From Paraniabella defluvii (GTDB lineage: Bacteria; Bacteroidota; Bacteroidia; Chitinophagales; Chitinophagaceae): a DNA stretch of 64,000 bases. A program made the translations under genes and the position numbers. Positions 49,738-60,171 of the stretch are shown here, piece after piece; position 1 is the stretch's first letter, and every line of letters starts with the position of its first letter. The stretch lies in the NCBI GenBank assembly GCA_019316985.1, contig CP079215.1, forward strand, positions 4,588,001 to 4,652,000, in the 5' to 3' direction. The notes beneath the pieces are model-generated. The model was not told the origin of the DNA. It saw nothing but the letters and a program-made list of their open reading frames with translations, and made no database searches.

Positions 49738-50846
49738 TTAAACAGCCGGTTCCTGCTGGCTTAAGCAATGAAAGCTTCCCAGTCCCCAGATGATCTCCGT
49801 AGAGTCAATACCAATCACCGTTTTGTCTTTAAAATGCTCCTGTATAATTTTTAATGCCGTATCATCTTTACTGCATCGGTAAGTAGGTACGATAACCGAC
49901 TTATTGGCAATATAAAAATTGGCGTAGGAGGCAGGTAATCTCTGATCTTCATACACCACGGCGTCTGGCATGGGCAATTCAATAATATTAAGTTGTTTGC
50001 CGTTCAGCAGACGCATTTGCCGTAATTGCTTCAGGTTGTTTTGAAGCAATTCGTAGTTCTCGTCGTTTTTCTTTTCTTCAATAACGGTAAGCACGGTATC
50101 TTCGTTTACGAACCGAACCGTGTCGTCAATATGGCCGTCGGTGTCGTCGCCTACAATGCCATCTTCTACCCAAAGCACCTGCTCTGCTCCGTAATAGTTA
50201 TACAAATATTCTTCTATCTGCTGTTGATTCAGGTGGGGTTGCGGTTTTCATTTAACAGGCAGGCTGTAGAAGTGAGTATGGTGCCATTGCCATTAAACTC
50301 AACAGAGCCGCCTTCCATAACGATACCCGGATTGAATACTGGTAACCCCAATTGCTGCGCGATCTTTGTGGGTACCACATCATCAAGATCGTAGGGAGGA
50401 TATTTATCACCCCAGGCATTGTATCCCCAATCGACGATAGCTTTTTTATGATCAGTTGCATGGGGATTGATGAGAAAAGCAGGCCCGTGATCACGGCACC
50501 AGGCATCATTGGTTTCGTTAAAGTAGAACTCCACCTTGGTGAGGTCCACTCCCTGTTTCTGTAAGTGTTTTAACGCAAATGACTTCATTTTTTCATCTGC
50601 CACATTGATGCGAACCAACTCGTGTTTAGCCAGTTCTTTTATAAAATGCGCATAGTAAGGATAGATGGTATGGAGTTTACCCGGCCATGAGGCTTCTTTG
50701 TGAGGCCAGCTTAGCCAGGTAGCCTCATGTTGATGCCATTCGGCAGGGAAATAATAACCAAGTTGTTGAGGGGTAAACCCGGCAGCCGGAAAGCTCGCAA
50801 GCCCGGAAGTCGGAGCGTCCGGAACTCCGGAAGTATTTGAGACCAT
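49738..50846 (-). CDS. aguA: Agmatine deiminase, frameshifted
   Basis: Agmatine deiminase hydrolyses agmatine to N-carbamoylputrescine, the first of two steps to putrescine. Family blocks are YYFPAEWHQHEATWLSWPHK, NDAWCRDHGPAF, MEGGSVEFNGNGT, DDTDGHIDDTVRFV (catalytic His) and GLGSFHCLSQQEPA (nucleophile Cys). One break lies near 50235. About 370 residues. The first ~27 residues (SNTSGVPDAPTSGLASFPAA) are an extension encoded by a degenerate TTCCGG-rich repeat at 50779-50833. aguB follows upstream on the same strand. Confidence 0.94.
50779..50833 (-). repeat. Degenerate TTCCGG-type repeat at the 5' end of aguA
   Basis: On the minus strand related units such as ACTTCCGGA, GTTCCGGAC, ACTTCCGGG and CTTTCCGGC follow one another. 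The block is translated in frame as an extension of AguA and is much more GC-rich than its surroundings. Confidence 0.55.
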
Positions 50847-50897
50847 TTTATTTTAATGAGTTTTGTTGAGCGCTTGTTTTTTCCTTCAGAAGACTTG

Positions 50898-51771
50898 CTA
50901 GTTTTCGTCTATATAACGCTTTGTAATGGGTTGATAGCTATCTATCCTTCTGTCTCGCAGGAACGGCCAGTGCATCCTGAAATTATCTGCTTCCTTCAGG
51001 TCTAATTCAACCACTTCAGTTTCTTCTTTATCATGCGACGCGAGGTAAATCAATTTGCCCTGCCCGTTGGTAGCAAAGCTGCCACCCCAGAATTTCATAG
51101 CGCCATTTTGCTCAAACCCTACACGATTCACGCTTACTACCGGAATGCCGTTAGCAACGGCATGGCTGCGCTGAATGGTTTGCCAGGCATTATATTGATC
51201 TTTGTTAGTTTCTTCATCCTGTTCGGTTGCCCAGCCAATAGCGGTAGGATAGAAGAGGATTTCGGCGCCCATTAACGCAGTAATACGGGCCGCTTCAGGA
51301 TACCACTGGTCCCAGCATATAAGCACCCCGATAGTGGCAAATTTGGTTTTAAATACTTTATAGCCCAGGTCGCCCGGTGTAAAATAGAATTTTTCGTAAT
51401 AAGCCGGGTCGTCAGGAATATGCATTTTGCGGTATTTGCCCAGGTAGCTGCCATCTGCATCCAGCACGGCGGTGGTATTGTGGTACAAACCTTCGGCCCT
51501 TTTTTCAAAAAGCGAGGCAATGATCACCACACCTAACTCTTTAGCCACAGCTCCCAGTACTTCAGTGGAGGGACCCGGAATAGACTCGGCCAGGGAAAAT
51601 TACTGTAGTCCTCAACGTCACAAAAATATAACGAGGTAAACAGCTCCTGCAGGCAACGATTTGTGCGCCTTTGGCCGCTGCTTCTTTTGTTTTTTCGATG
51701 GCTTTGTTCAGGTTTTCCTGCTTGTCAGCAGTGCAGCTCATCTGAACCATGCCTATTTTTACTTTCGCCAT
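50898..51771 (-). CDS. aguB: N-carbamoylputrescine amidase, frameshifted
   Basis: Nitrilase-superfamily amidase that converts N-carbamoylputrescine to putrescine, CO2 and ammonia, completing the AguA pathway. The start at 51771 gives MAKVKIGMVQMSCTADKQEN; an upstream in-frame ATG adds 12 unlikely residues. The catalytic Glu-Lys-Cys triad lies in CLQELFTSLYF (restored), YRKMHIPDDPAYYEKFYFTP and GVLICWDQWYPEAARI. Breaks lie near 51655 and 51595. About 291 residues. It is transcribed 51 bases ahead of aguA. Confidence 0.94.
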
Positions 51772-51866
51772 GTCGGTTTTTTTATAGAAGTTGCAAAGGT
51801 ACTTCAAAAAAATCAGTAGAGCTTACAAAAAGGACATTGGCTGGTTATCTTTATAAAAAGAATTAT

Positions 51867-52429
51867 ATGGAGCTGATAAAGAAGTATTTTGATAAGTTGC
51901 AGGTCCAAAGTAAACATGACTGGGATTTTTTTCGGTCAAAACTCGAATGTGTTCACTACCCCGCGCGAACCATTATTTTGAAAAAGGCCAGGTAGAGCAA
52001 TACCTTTCTTTTATTGAAAAAGGCATCGTTCGTTTTTATATACCGCAGGAAGACCGGGAGTTAACATTCTCTTTTGCCTTTGCCAACAATTTTGTCAGCG
52101 CTTACGATTCTTTTTAAGTGCAATGCCCTGTTTGTACCAGGTGGAAACACTGACAGCATCTACTTTATGGCGAATAAGCGCTACCGGCCTGCAGGAGGTG
52201 TACGAGCAAACTAATGCGGGAAATAGTATAGGAAGAAAAGCGGCAGAGGCTTTGTTTTAAAAAGTCTCAAAGAGAAATGTCGTTATTGTATGATAACGCT
52301 GAAACCCGGTACCTGAAGCTATTGGCTGAGCAGCCTCATTTAATTCAGCAAATACCGTTAAAATATCTTGCATCCTATATAGGAATAACGCCACAGGCAT
52401 TGAGCAGGATCAGGAAAAGGATTTCTTAA
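51867..52429 (+). CDS. Crp/Fnr-family transcriptional regulator, frameshifted
   Basis: CRP-like regulator with an N-terminal cyclic-nucleotide-binding-type beta roll and C-terminal helix-turn-helix. The start at 51867 gives MELIKKYFDKLQVQSKHDWD. Restored text includes VEQYLSFIEKGIVRFYIPQE, LTFSFAFANNFVSAYDSF, ETLTASTLWRISATGLQEVY and the HTH segment IPLKYLASYIGITPQALSRI-RKRIS. Breaks lie near 51982, 52118 and 52258. About 188 residues. The DoxX gene follows 49 bases later, a pairing seen in many Bacteroidota, so DoxX is its probable target. Confidence 0.85.
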
Positions 52430-52478
52430 CCCAGGTTCATTTTCTGTAATAGCGATTGATCTGATATTTGTTTAAAAA

Positions 52479-52934
52479 ATGAAACCGCTGATCTTACTTC
52501 TGGTATGTTTTTTACTGGCCGGCGCGGGCATCCGTGTTTATGAAGGTACCTGGGATATGCCTTTGGCAGGTAAAGTAGCCATGGCCATTATGTTGCTTTT
52601 TACAGGTGCTGCGCATTTTAAGTTTATGGAGGGCATGACGGCCATGCTTCCTGCTTTTATTCCATTCCGGAAAGCTATTGTTTATGCAACCGGCATTTTT
52701 GAAATAGTTGCAGCGGCCGGCTTGCTTTGTAGTAATATAAGCATACCGGCGGCCTGGTCACTTATCGTTTTCTTTGTTTTGGTATTGCCGGCTAATATTT
52801 ATGCAGCTCTCCGAAAAATAAACTACGAAAACCCAGGTGAGAAGGGACCTTCCACCCGCTATCTTTGGTTCAGGGTACCGCTACAGTTGTTTTTTATAGC
52901 CTGGGTTTATTTTTTTGCTGTCATTAATCACTGA
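52479..52934 (+). CDS. DoxX-like family membrane protein
   Basis: An intact 151-residue inner-membrane protein with four predicted helices: LILLLVCFLLAGAGI, VAMAIMLLFTGAAHF, IVYATGIFEIVAAAGLLC and WSLIVFFVLVLPANIYAAL, plus a C-terminal hydrophobic stretch. The GAAHFKFMEGMTAMLPAFIP segment is the DoxX/DUF4267-like signature. The function of this family is poorly known. It lies directly after the Crp-like regulator and is followed by a bidirectional terminator. Confidence 0.8.
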   Translation: MKPLILLLVCFLLAGAGIRVYEGTWDMPLAGKVAMAIMLLFTGAAHFKFMEGMTAMLPAFIPFRKAIVYATGIFEIVAAAGLLCSNISIPAAWSLIVFFVLVLPANIYAALRKINYENPGEKGPSTRYLWFRVPLQLFFIAWVYFFAVINH

Positions 52935-52951
52935 TCAGCATGGGCACAAAA

Positions 52952-52975
52952 ATGCGGAACCTTTGGGCTCCGCAT
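52952..52975. terminator. Bidirectional terminator between DoxX and DUF4293 genes
   Basis: ATGCGGA/TCCGCAT stem with partial inner pairing, 18 bases after the DoxX stop and 20 bases from the stop of the convergent DUF4293 gene. Confidence 0.7.
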
Positions 52976-52994
52976 GTATTATTTTTTGATGATT

Positions 52995-53414
52995 TTACCT
53001 CAGCCGGTCAAGGTCTCTGATCAGTTTCTGGTCTTTTCTAATACCCTGTATGGCAAAGAAAAAGCCGATTACGATGAGCAGGGTAAGTAATGCTGTTATA
53101 GCTATATTGCCTGCCGAAAAATTCCGGCTATACACCCAATATACAGCAATCAGTCCTAAAGATGTTACCAGGCCTAGAAGGCTCAACCTGATCTGCTTTT
53201 TACGGTCTTTAAACAGGAAAATGGTTACGGCAGATAAACCAAGCACCAGCACGGTTAATAATATTAAATAAATATTATCGGTAGCGGTAAGCTCAGGTCC
53301 TTCCACACCGGTGGTTCCGGGAGCCACTACTCCGCTATAAAAAGGAAATTTAAAGGTCAGCCCGCTACTGATAGCGGAAAGCAATAACCACAGTGTTTGT
53401 TTTCTTTGAATCAT
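52995..53414 (-). CDS. DUF4293-family membrane protein
   Basis: An intact 139-residue protein typical of Bacteroidota. It starts MIQRKQTLWLLLSAISSGLT, the family hallmark, and has four membrane segments (LWLLLSAISSGLTF; IYLILLTVLVLGLSAVTIFLF; LSLLGLVTSLGLIAVYWVY; ITALLTLLIVIGFFFAI) with a polar C-terminal tail KDQKLIRDLDRLR. Function unknown. It follows glyA on the same strand after 81 bases that contain a hairpin. Confidence 0.88.
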   Translation of the reverse strand: MIQRKQTLWLLLSAISSGLTFKFPFYSGVVAPGTTGVEGPELTATDNIYLILLTVLVLGLSAVTIFLFKDRKKQIRLSLLGLVTSLGLIAVYWVYSRNFSAGNIAITALLTLLIVIGFFFAIQGIRKDQKLIRDLDRLR

Positions 53415-53436
53415 GTGCTAAAGTTCATAGTTAATG

Positions 53437-53482
53437 GTTGATAGTTCATGGCCGGTCGTTCTATGAACCATGATCTATCAAC
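53437..53482. repeat. Intergenic hairpin between glyA and DUF4293
   Basis: Fifteen-bp arms GTTGATAGTTCATGG and CCATGATCTATCAAC pair with one mismatch around a 16-nt loop. Related GTTCATAG pieces lie just outside, as in short palindromic interspersed repeats. Confidence 0.5.
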
Positions 53483-53495
53483 TCTGGTCTTTTAC

Positions 53496-54775
53496 TTATC
53501 CTAACTCCGGATACAGCGGGAACTGTTTCATGAAAGCTTTTACCTCTTCTCTTACGTCGCCGATCAGTTTTTCGTTGTCAGCGTTGGTAAGTACCCTGTC
53601 TATCAGGTCTACCACCTGTATCACATGTTCTTCCTTTAATCCACGGGTAGTTACAGCCGGAACACCCACACGTATGCCTGAGGTTACAAACGGAGATTTA
53701 TCGTCGAAAGGAACCGCGTTCTTGTTCAGCGTAATAAAGGCTTTATCTAAAGTTTCCTGTGCTTTTTTACCCGTAATGTTTTTATTACGAAGATCTATCA
53801 GCATCAGGTGGTTGTCGGTACCTCCGCTGATCAGGTTATAATCTTTGTCAACAAAAGCCTTAGCCATAGCCTGCGCATTGGCTACTATTTGCCTGGCGTA
53901 AGCGGTGAAACTGTCATCCAGTATTTCTCCAAAAGCTACTGCTTTAGCGGCAATGATATGCTCCAGCGGACCGCCCTGTATACCCGGGAATACTGCCAGG
54001 TCTAACAATTGGGTAATGGTACGTGTATTTCCTTTAGGATCTTTTATACCCCAGGGGTTTTCAAAATCATGGCGTACCATAATAACGCCACCACGCGGGC
54101 CACGTAATGTTTTGTGCGTAGTGCTGGTTACAATATGGCAATGATCAAACGGATCGTTTAAAAACCTTTCGCAATTAAACCTGCCGGGTGCGCAATATCG
54201 GCTAGAACAATGGCGCCAATTTTATCGGCAACCGCACGAATACGGGCATAATCCCAGTCGCGGCTATATGCCGAAGCACCGCAAATGATCATTTTAGGCT
54301 TTTCGGACAGTGCTTTTTGCTCGAGGTCGTCATATTCAACTAATCCTGTTTCTTTATTCACCCCGTAAGAAACAACCTTGTAATGCTTGCCGCTGAAATT
54401 AGCCGGACTGCCGTGGGTAAGGTGGCCACCCATGCTCAGGTCTAATCCCATAATTGTATCGCCTGGCTTTAAAACTGCCTGGAATATAGCAGCGTTCGCC
54501 TGCGCCCCGCTATGCGGCTGTACATTGGCCCAGCTTAAATTAAAGATTTGCTTTAACCGGTCTATGGCCAGGTTTTCTATTTCATCAACCACTTCACAAC
54601 CACCATAATACCTGCGTCCGGGGTACCCTTCTGCATATTTATTGGCAGGTACGCTACCCATAGCCTGCAATACCTGGTAAGATACAAAGTTTTCTGAGGC
54701 AATCAGTTCGATGTCGTTGCGCTGGCGCTCTAATTCTTTATTGAGCAGTTCAAAGAGGATAGTATCATTTTGCAT
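53496..54775 (-). CDS. glyA: Serine hydroxymethyltransferase, frameshifted
   Basis: PLP enzyme interconverting serine and glycine with tetrahydrofolate, the main one-carbon source. Motifs are [69 protein letters not shown] and, once one base is restored near 54166, the PLP lysine region [15 protein letters not shown]. The C-terminus has [20 protein letters not shown] and [14 protein letters not shown]. About 427 residues, normal. A TAATTTTG box (54780-54787) ends four bases before the ATG, so the leader is probably very short. Confidence 0.95.
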
Positions 54776-55040
54776 GGCGCAAAATTAAGGTTATGCTGAT
54801 TTTTATTAGCATATTTTACTTAAAAGAACCCGGTTTTTATATGTAAATGATAAATTTAGCCGGGTAATACCGGAATTGTGTATAAAAAACATATTCGTAC
54901 AAATGGAGCAGCCTGTTCACCGCGATCAAGAAAAAGCGGTCACCCCTATCAATACTGCGGTTAAGTTTTCATTTTTACTTACCTTCACTTTTTTATAATA
55001 TACTGTAAATTATTTCCCCGATCCGGGGTTTGTTATATAT

Positions 55041-56030
55041 ATGAAGGCAATCATCCCTGTTGCAGGTACCGGAACTAAATTGAGGCCCCACAGCTATACG
55101 CAGCCCAAAGCATTGATACCACTGGCAGACAGAACGGTTTTGAGCATCATTATCGATCAGCTAAAAGATGCCGGAGTGGAAGAGTTTATTTTTATTATCG
55201 GGTACCTGGGCGATAAAATATATCATTATATAAAAGATAAGCATAGCGATATTATTGCCCATTTTGTTGGGCAGGAAGACCGCCGGGGAGTAGGGCACGC
55301 TATCAGCCTGGCAAAAGACCTGGTGAAAGGCGATGAAATACTGATTACCCTGGGCGATACTATTTGTGAATATGATGTAAGGGAGGTTTTACGAAACGCA
55401 GGGTCTTATATCGGCGTTCGTAAGGTAGATAATCCGAGAGATTTTGGTGTTGCTGAAATAGATGCCAACGGGATTATTGAATCTGTAATAGAGAAACCTC
55501 ATATTCCCAAGTCTAATATGGCAATGGTGGGCGTTTATAAAATTGTAGAAACAGATATTCTATTTTCCTGCCTTGAAAAAAAATATAACGGCCGGTTTAC
55601 TAACCCATGGTGAATTTAGTATTACGGATGCGATCCATTGCATGATAGAGAAGGGGTAACTTTCAGGTCTTTTAAAGTGGACAACTGGTTTGATGCCGGT
55701 AACAAAGAAACACTCCTGAAATCAAATGCTACCCTGTTAAAGAAGTTTGGTGTGGAAGCGGACGCTTCTCAATACCAGAATACGGTACTGATCCCGCCTG
55801 TAAGCATCGGCGTTGGATGTTCTATTGAAAACTGCATCATTGGCCCTAATGTAACATTAGGCGAATACACCAATATGGCGCAATCCATTGTTAAAAATTC
55901 TATTGTTGGCGCTTATTCCAACTTGTATGATATTGTTCTGGAAGATTCGCTGATTGGCAGCGATACCAGCCTGAAAGGCGAATCAAGAAGCCTGAATATC
56001 GGCGATAATACCAGCATTGACCTGGGATAG
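55041..56030 (+). CDS. Sugar-phosphate nucleotidyltransferase (RmlA/GlmU-like), frameshifted
   Basis: NTP-transferase that activates a sugar phosphate for glycan synthesis; specificity (probably glucose-1-phosphate, dTTP or UTP) is not certain. It shows MKAIIPVAGTGTKLRPHSYT-QPKALIPLADRTVL, the nucleotide-binding loop and lysine, then DEILITLGDTIC and the metal-binding DNWFDAGNKETLL. A C-terminal left-handed beta-helix part (IPPVSIGVGCSIENCIIGPN-VTLGEY) suggests an acyltransferase-like tail. Breaks lie near 55600 and 55645. About 331 residues. A small CCCCG/CGGGG hairpin (55016-55028) precedes the start. Confidence 0.88.
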
Positions 56031-56141
56031 CGAATCGGCTGCTGGTTGTGCGTTATTGTAACGCAACGGGCTTTGTTCCGATATACATAACTATGCCATA
56101 AACATAGTATCTTCCGGTAAATTGTATGAACCGGATGAATT

Positions 56142-57084
56142 ATGTTTCAAAATAAGATTACCACTTTTCCATATTCAGTATCCCATTATCCAGGCGGGGA
56201 TGGTTTGGGCCAGCGGATGGAAACTGGCCAGTGCGGTGAGCAACGCAGGTGGCCTGGGCATTATCGGCGCAGGATCTATGAATCCTGCCTTACTGAAAGA
56301 GCATATTCAAAAATGCAAGGCCGCCACCAGCCTTCCTTTCGCCGTTAACCTGCCGCTTTTATACCACAACATAGACCAACAGGTTCAAACCATTATCGAA
56401 GAAAAAGTGCCCATTGTTTTTACAAGCGCCGGCAACCCCAACACCTGGACGACCAAGTTTAAACAAGCCGGGATTACGGTTGTACATGTGGTAAGCAGCA
56501 GCAAATTTGCTTTAAAAGCCCAGCAGGCCGGCTGCGATGCTGTAGTAGCCGAAGGCTTTGAAGCCGGAGGTCATAACGGGCGTGAGGAAACGACGACGAT
56601 GGTATTGATACCACTGGTAGCTGCGGCCGTTGATATACCGGTTATTGCAGCTGGTGGTATTGCTACAGGCCGGCAGATGCTGGCAGCTTTTGCTTTGGGC
56701 GCCGAAGCTGTGCAGATGGGAAGCCGGTTTGTAGCATGTACAGAAGCTTCTTCACACGTTCGGTTTAAAGACAAGGTGATAAATGCGATTGAGGGAGATA
56801 CGCAGCTTTCCATGAAAATATTAACGCCGGTACGATTGCTTAAAAATGATTTCTCTGATAGAATAGAAGCTGCAGAAAACCGATGTGTGTCGCGGGAAGA
56901 ATTAGCTGTCTTATTAGGAAAGGGACGCGCCAGGCGGGGTATGTTTGAAGGAGATATTGAAGAAGGAGAGCTCGAAATAGGCCAGGTAAGCGCCTTACTC
57001 AACGATATACCATCGGCAGCAACAATCATATCAACCGTCTGGAATGAATTTCTCGCCGAAAAAAACAGAATAGCGCATCTTTAA
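56142..57084 (+). CDS. Nitronate monooxygenase (2-nitropropane dioxygenase family), frameshifted near its start
   Basis: FMN-dependent monooxygenase that detoxifies alkyl nitronates. The core shows QYPIIQAGMVWASGWKLASA, NAGGLGIIGAGSM, VVAEGFEAGGHNGREE (catalytic His), IAAGGIATGRQMLAAFALGA and QMGSRFVAC. The family N-terminus is best matched by ATG 56142 (MFQNKITT, then LFHIQYP) if two bases are missing near 56165. The uninterrupted frame instead begins at TTG 56122 with an atypical leader. About 315 residues. It is followed after 12 bases by the secreted macroglobulin-like gene. Confidence 0.9.
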
Positions 57085-57096
57085 TATCCGGCTCCT

Positions 57097-59764
57097 ATGA
57101 AACAATACCTTCTTCTAAGCTTTTGTTTTTGTTTAGTTCTTGGTGAGATACAGGCGCAGTTCGATCGGTTTCAGCATGAAATGGAAACCAGGGACAGCAT
57201 GGCTACTTTTCATGGAAGAGAAAAGATCTTTATCCATTTTGACAAACCTCAATATCAAATAAATGACACGATGTGGCTGAAGGGCTATATTGTATCCGGC
57301 AACATGAATACGGTAAACGATAGCAGCCGTATTGCTTATATAGAATTTATTGATGCTAACGGGCAGCTGGTAAAACGTATCAGCGCTATATGCGATCTGG
57401 GACTTTTTACAGCAACATTACTTTAGGTAATCAGTTATTCCCACAGGAAATTATGTTTTGCGGGCCTACACGGAACGTATGCGGAGTTTTGGTGACTCAC
57501 TGTTTTTTCAAACACCGTTTAAAATTATTAATCCGAAAGCGGAAACGTGGAGAGCAACTTTAAATGAATTGAGTTTTACTGATGACCGGCTTTTTATTGC
57601 AGCCAGCCTGCGTGCCGATGAGCAAGCTTCATTATCGAACAGCAGGGTTACAGTAGCACTGAGATCGAAAAACAAGACACTATTCCGCAAACGAATGATC
57701 ACAGATGCAGGCGGTAATATTTATATCGACACCCTGTTAAAAAATCATTCTGATAGGAAGAATTTTCACCTTGAAATAACCAACAAAGACCTGGACCTTA
57801 AAATACCGTTACCTGACAATAATCAGCCTATTGATTTACAGTTTTTGCCGGAAGGAGGGCGTTTTATTGTGGGGTACAAACAAAGGCTGGGTTTTAAGGC
57901 ACTAAATATTTATGGTAAAGGGGTGGATGTGAAAGGTATTATTAAAGATAGCAAGGATAATACTTTGACATCTTTTGAATCTGTATACAGGGGAATGGGC
58001 ATAGTGGAGCTGACGCCGCTGCAGGGTGAAACATACACAGCCTGGCTGGATAATGGATCGAGCTATAAAATTCCGCCGGCAGAAGCTCGGGGATGGGCTT
58101 TGCAAGTGGGTTACACCGGGCAGGCGGACAGTATTGTTATTAAGGTTGATACCAATGATCCTGCCGATACAGTTGGTTGTTTTATTACCGGAGAAACAAG
58201 AGGGTATAATTTTTAAAGGGCCGTTTAAGGAAGAAACAACATCATGAGTTAAGATTACCCGCATCTACTTTCCCCAGCGGCGTTGCCAGGATTACCTTGT
58301 ATAATGCGAATGGAGTTCCAGTTAATGAAAGAGCATTATTGGTGTGGCATGATGATGATTTGAAGTTACAGCTAACTACGGCAAAGAATGTTTACAGTAA
58401 TAAAGACAGCGTTGCATTGACGCTGACTGTTAAAAATGATGCGGGCGAACCTGTATTAGGAAGCTTTTCTTTGGCTGTTTTGGATACAAGCCAGGTATCG
58501 TTTAATATAAACGCTGAAAACATCGTAAGCTACATGACTTTAAGTGCGGATTTGAAGGGATCGGTAGAAACCCCTTATTATTTTATTAAGAATCCGCGGA
58601 GTAAAGCAACAGATGCGTTGATGCTGACGCAAGGCTGGGTGAAATATGATTTTGGGAACACTCCCGGAAAATATGGTTATGAAAAAGAGTTCGCGATAAG
58701 AGGGAAAGTCACTAATATCTTAAACAAACCCTCTGCCAATACTAATGTTACTTTATTTGGTCGTGACGGTCGTAATGGCATCTTTTTAAAGATACACTCA
58801 CCGACAATGAAGGCCGTTTTTATCTCAGGGATTTTCCGCTGTTTATGACCGATAGTGTGAGCACACTTATAAAAGCAGTGAATAAAAGGGATAAATCTTT
58901 TGGAGTAGGAGTGGAAGTATTTAATAAAGAATACGCCGAAATGCCACAACCTGAAACTATATTCGATCCAGGAAGTATCCTGTTTGATACCGCAGCCAAA
59001 AGGGCGATAGACAGGCGGTCTGCAGTAATGGAACAATTGAGAAGAGATGGCCGTTACCTTGAGGAAGTAATAGTGACAGCTAAAGCCCGCGTACCTGGTT
59101 CAAAAAACCTGAATGAAGATGGTGGTTCTGACCAAACTATCACGCAGTCGGTTTTGGAACAACGCCCAAAGATGATTTACTTACGGTGTTGAGTAAGCAA
59201 ATACCTGGCTTTCCGCGTATGCGAGGCATGCCTTTACAATCGGCAGAAGCCGGATAGAAATTGTGATAGATGGGATGGACCTGAAGTTTTTTGAGATGAA
59301 TCCCATTGATGTGTTGCAATACTATTCAGCAGAAGATGTTAAAGGTATTGAAGTAATGAGAAGTCCCCGGTACTCTATGCAGTACCAGGTGCGGTTTAAT
59401 GAAGGAAAGGTAGATTTTATGAACCCGCCTATTTATGTTGAAATTACAACTCATGGTGGAGTGGGCCCTTTCCTGAAAAAAAAATGCCGGGTATGTATCT
59501 CCTAAAGCCGAATGCTCCATTTGTGGGAAGGCGGTTTTACAGCCCTAAATACACATCGCCCGATCAGGAAACCGTGTTCCCCGATCTCCGGCAAACGGTT
59601 TACTGGAATTCGGATATCATAACCAATAAAGAAGGCGAAGCCCATATCTCTTTTACACATCAGAAAGTAAAGGTAATTACCTCGTTATTGTACAGGGTTC
59701 TGATTTAAAAGGTGGCTTTGGCACTTTAATCGCTCCCTTAAGAATAAAGAAGGACAGCGAATAA
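57097..59764 (+). CDS. Secreted MG2-domain/TonB-plug-like protein, heavily frameshifted
   Basis: Exported protein of about 890 residues. A signal peptide (MKQYLLLSFCFCLVLGEIQA) is followed by the macroglobulin MG2-like segment REKIFIHFDKPQYQINDTMW-LKGY, beta-sandwich repeats (including LQFLPEGGRFIVGYKQRLGF), a carboxypeptidase-regulatory-like region (FAIRGKVTNILNKPSANTNV) and, near the end, a TonB receptor plug-like segment (IVIDGMDL...DVLQYYSAEDVKGIEVMRS). It has no beta-barrel. Such proteins are common in Bacteroidota and may dock with TonB-dependent systems. About eight breaks (for example near 57405, 58215, 58785, 59175, 59235, 59485, 59680). Confidence 0.75.
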
Positions 59765-59768
59765 ATAT

Positions 59769-60138
59769 TTATCCTTTAAAAATAAAATATACGGCGGCTA
59801 TCAGCAGTACAAAGCCAATTAAATGATTGAGGGAAAGCTGGAAATTGTCAAACATGAGTTTTGAAAAGATAACAAAACCACCAGCGTAATTACTTCCTGC
59901 AATACCTTTAGCTGAACCAATGAAAAGGGGCCGCCGGTTTCGGATGAACCCAGCCGGTTGGCAGGTACCTGCAGGCAATATTCAAAAAGGCAATACCCCA
60001 GCTGATCAGGATAATGATCCATACCGAAGTATGGGCATGACTGCTGCCTTTACCAAAAAATTTAAGGTGTCCGTACCAGGCAAAGGTCATAAATATATTG
60101 GAAAGGAACAGCAGGCCAATGGAACTAAATGCTTTCAT
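59769..60138 (-). CDS. DUF486 (DMT-family) small membrane protein, frameshifted
   Basis: Small four-helix membrane protein of the drug/metabolite transporter superfamily, DUF486. The N-terminus MKAFSSIGLLFLSNIFMTFA-WYGHLKF continues to VWIIILISWGIA. Restoring bases near 59985 and 59860 gives FFEYCLQVPANRLGSSETGG, QLKVLQEVITLVVFVIFSKL and NHLIGFVLLIAAVYFIF, all typical. About 124 residues. Substrate unknown. It is convergent with the preceding gene, with only four bases between the stops. Confidence 0.85.
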
Positions 60139-60171
60139 TTTACTTTTTTAAGCTTATAAACAGTATGGCAA

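Noticed and set aside
55016-55028. CCCCG/CGGGG hairpin before the nucleotidyltransferase as a riboswitch
   Set aside because: It is a lone 5-bp stem with a very short loop; nothing else resembles a known riboswitch class.
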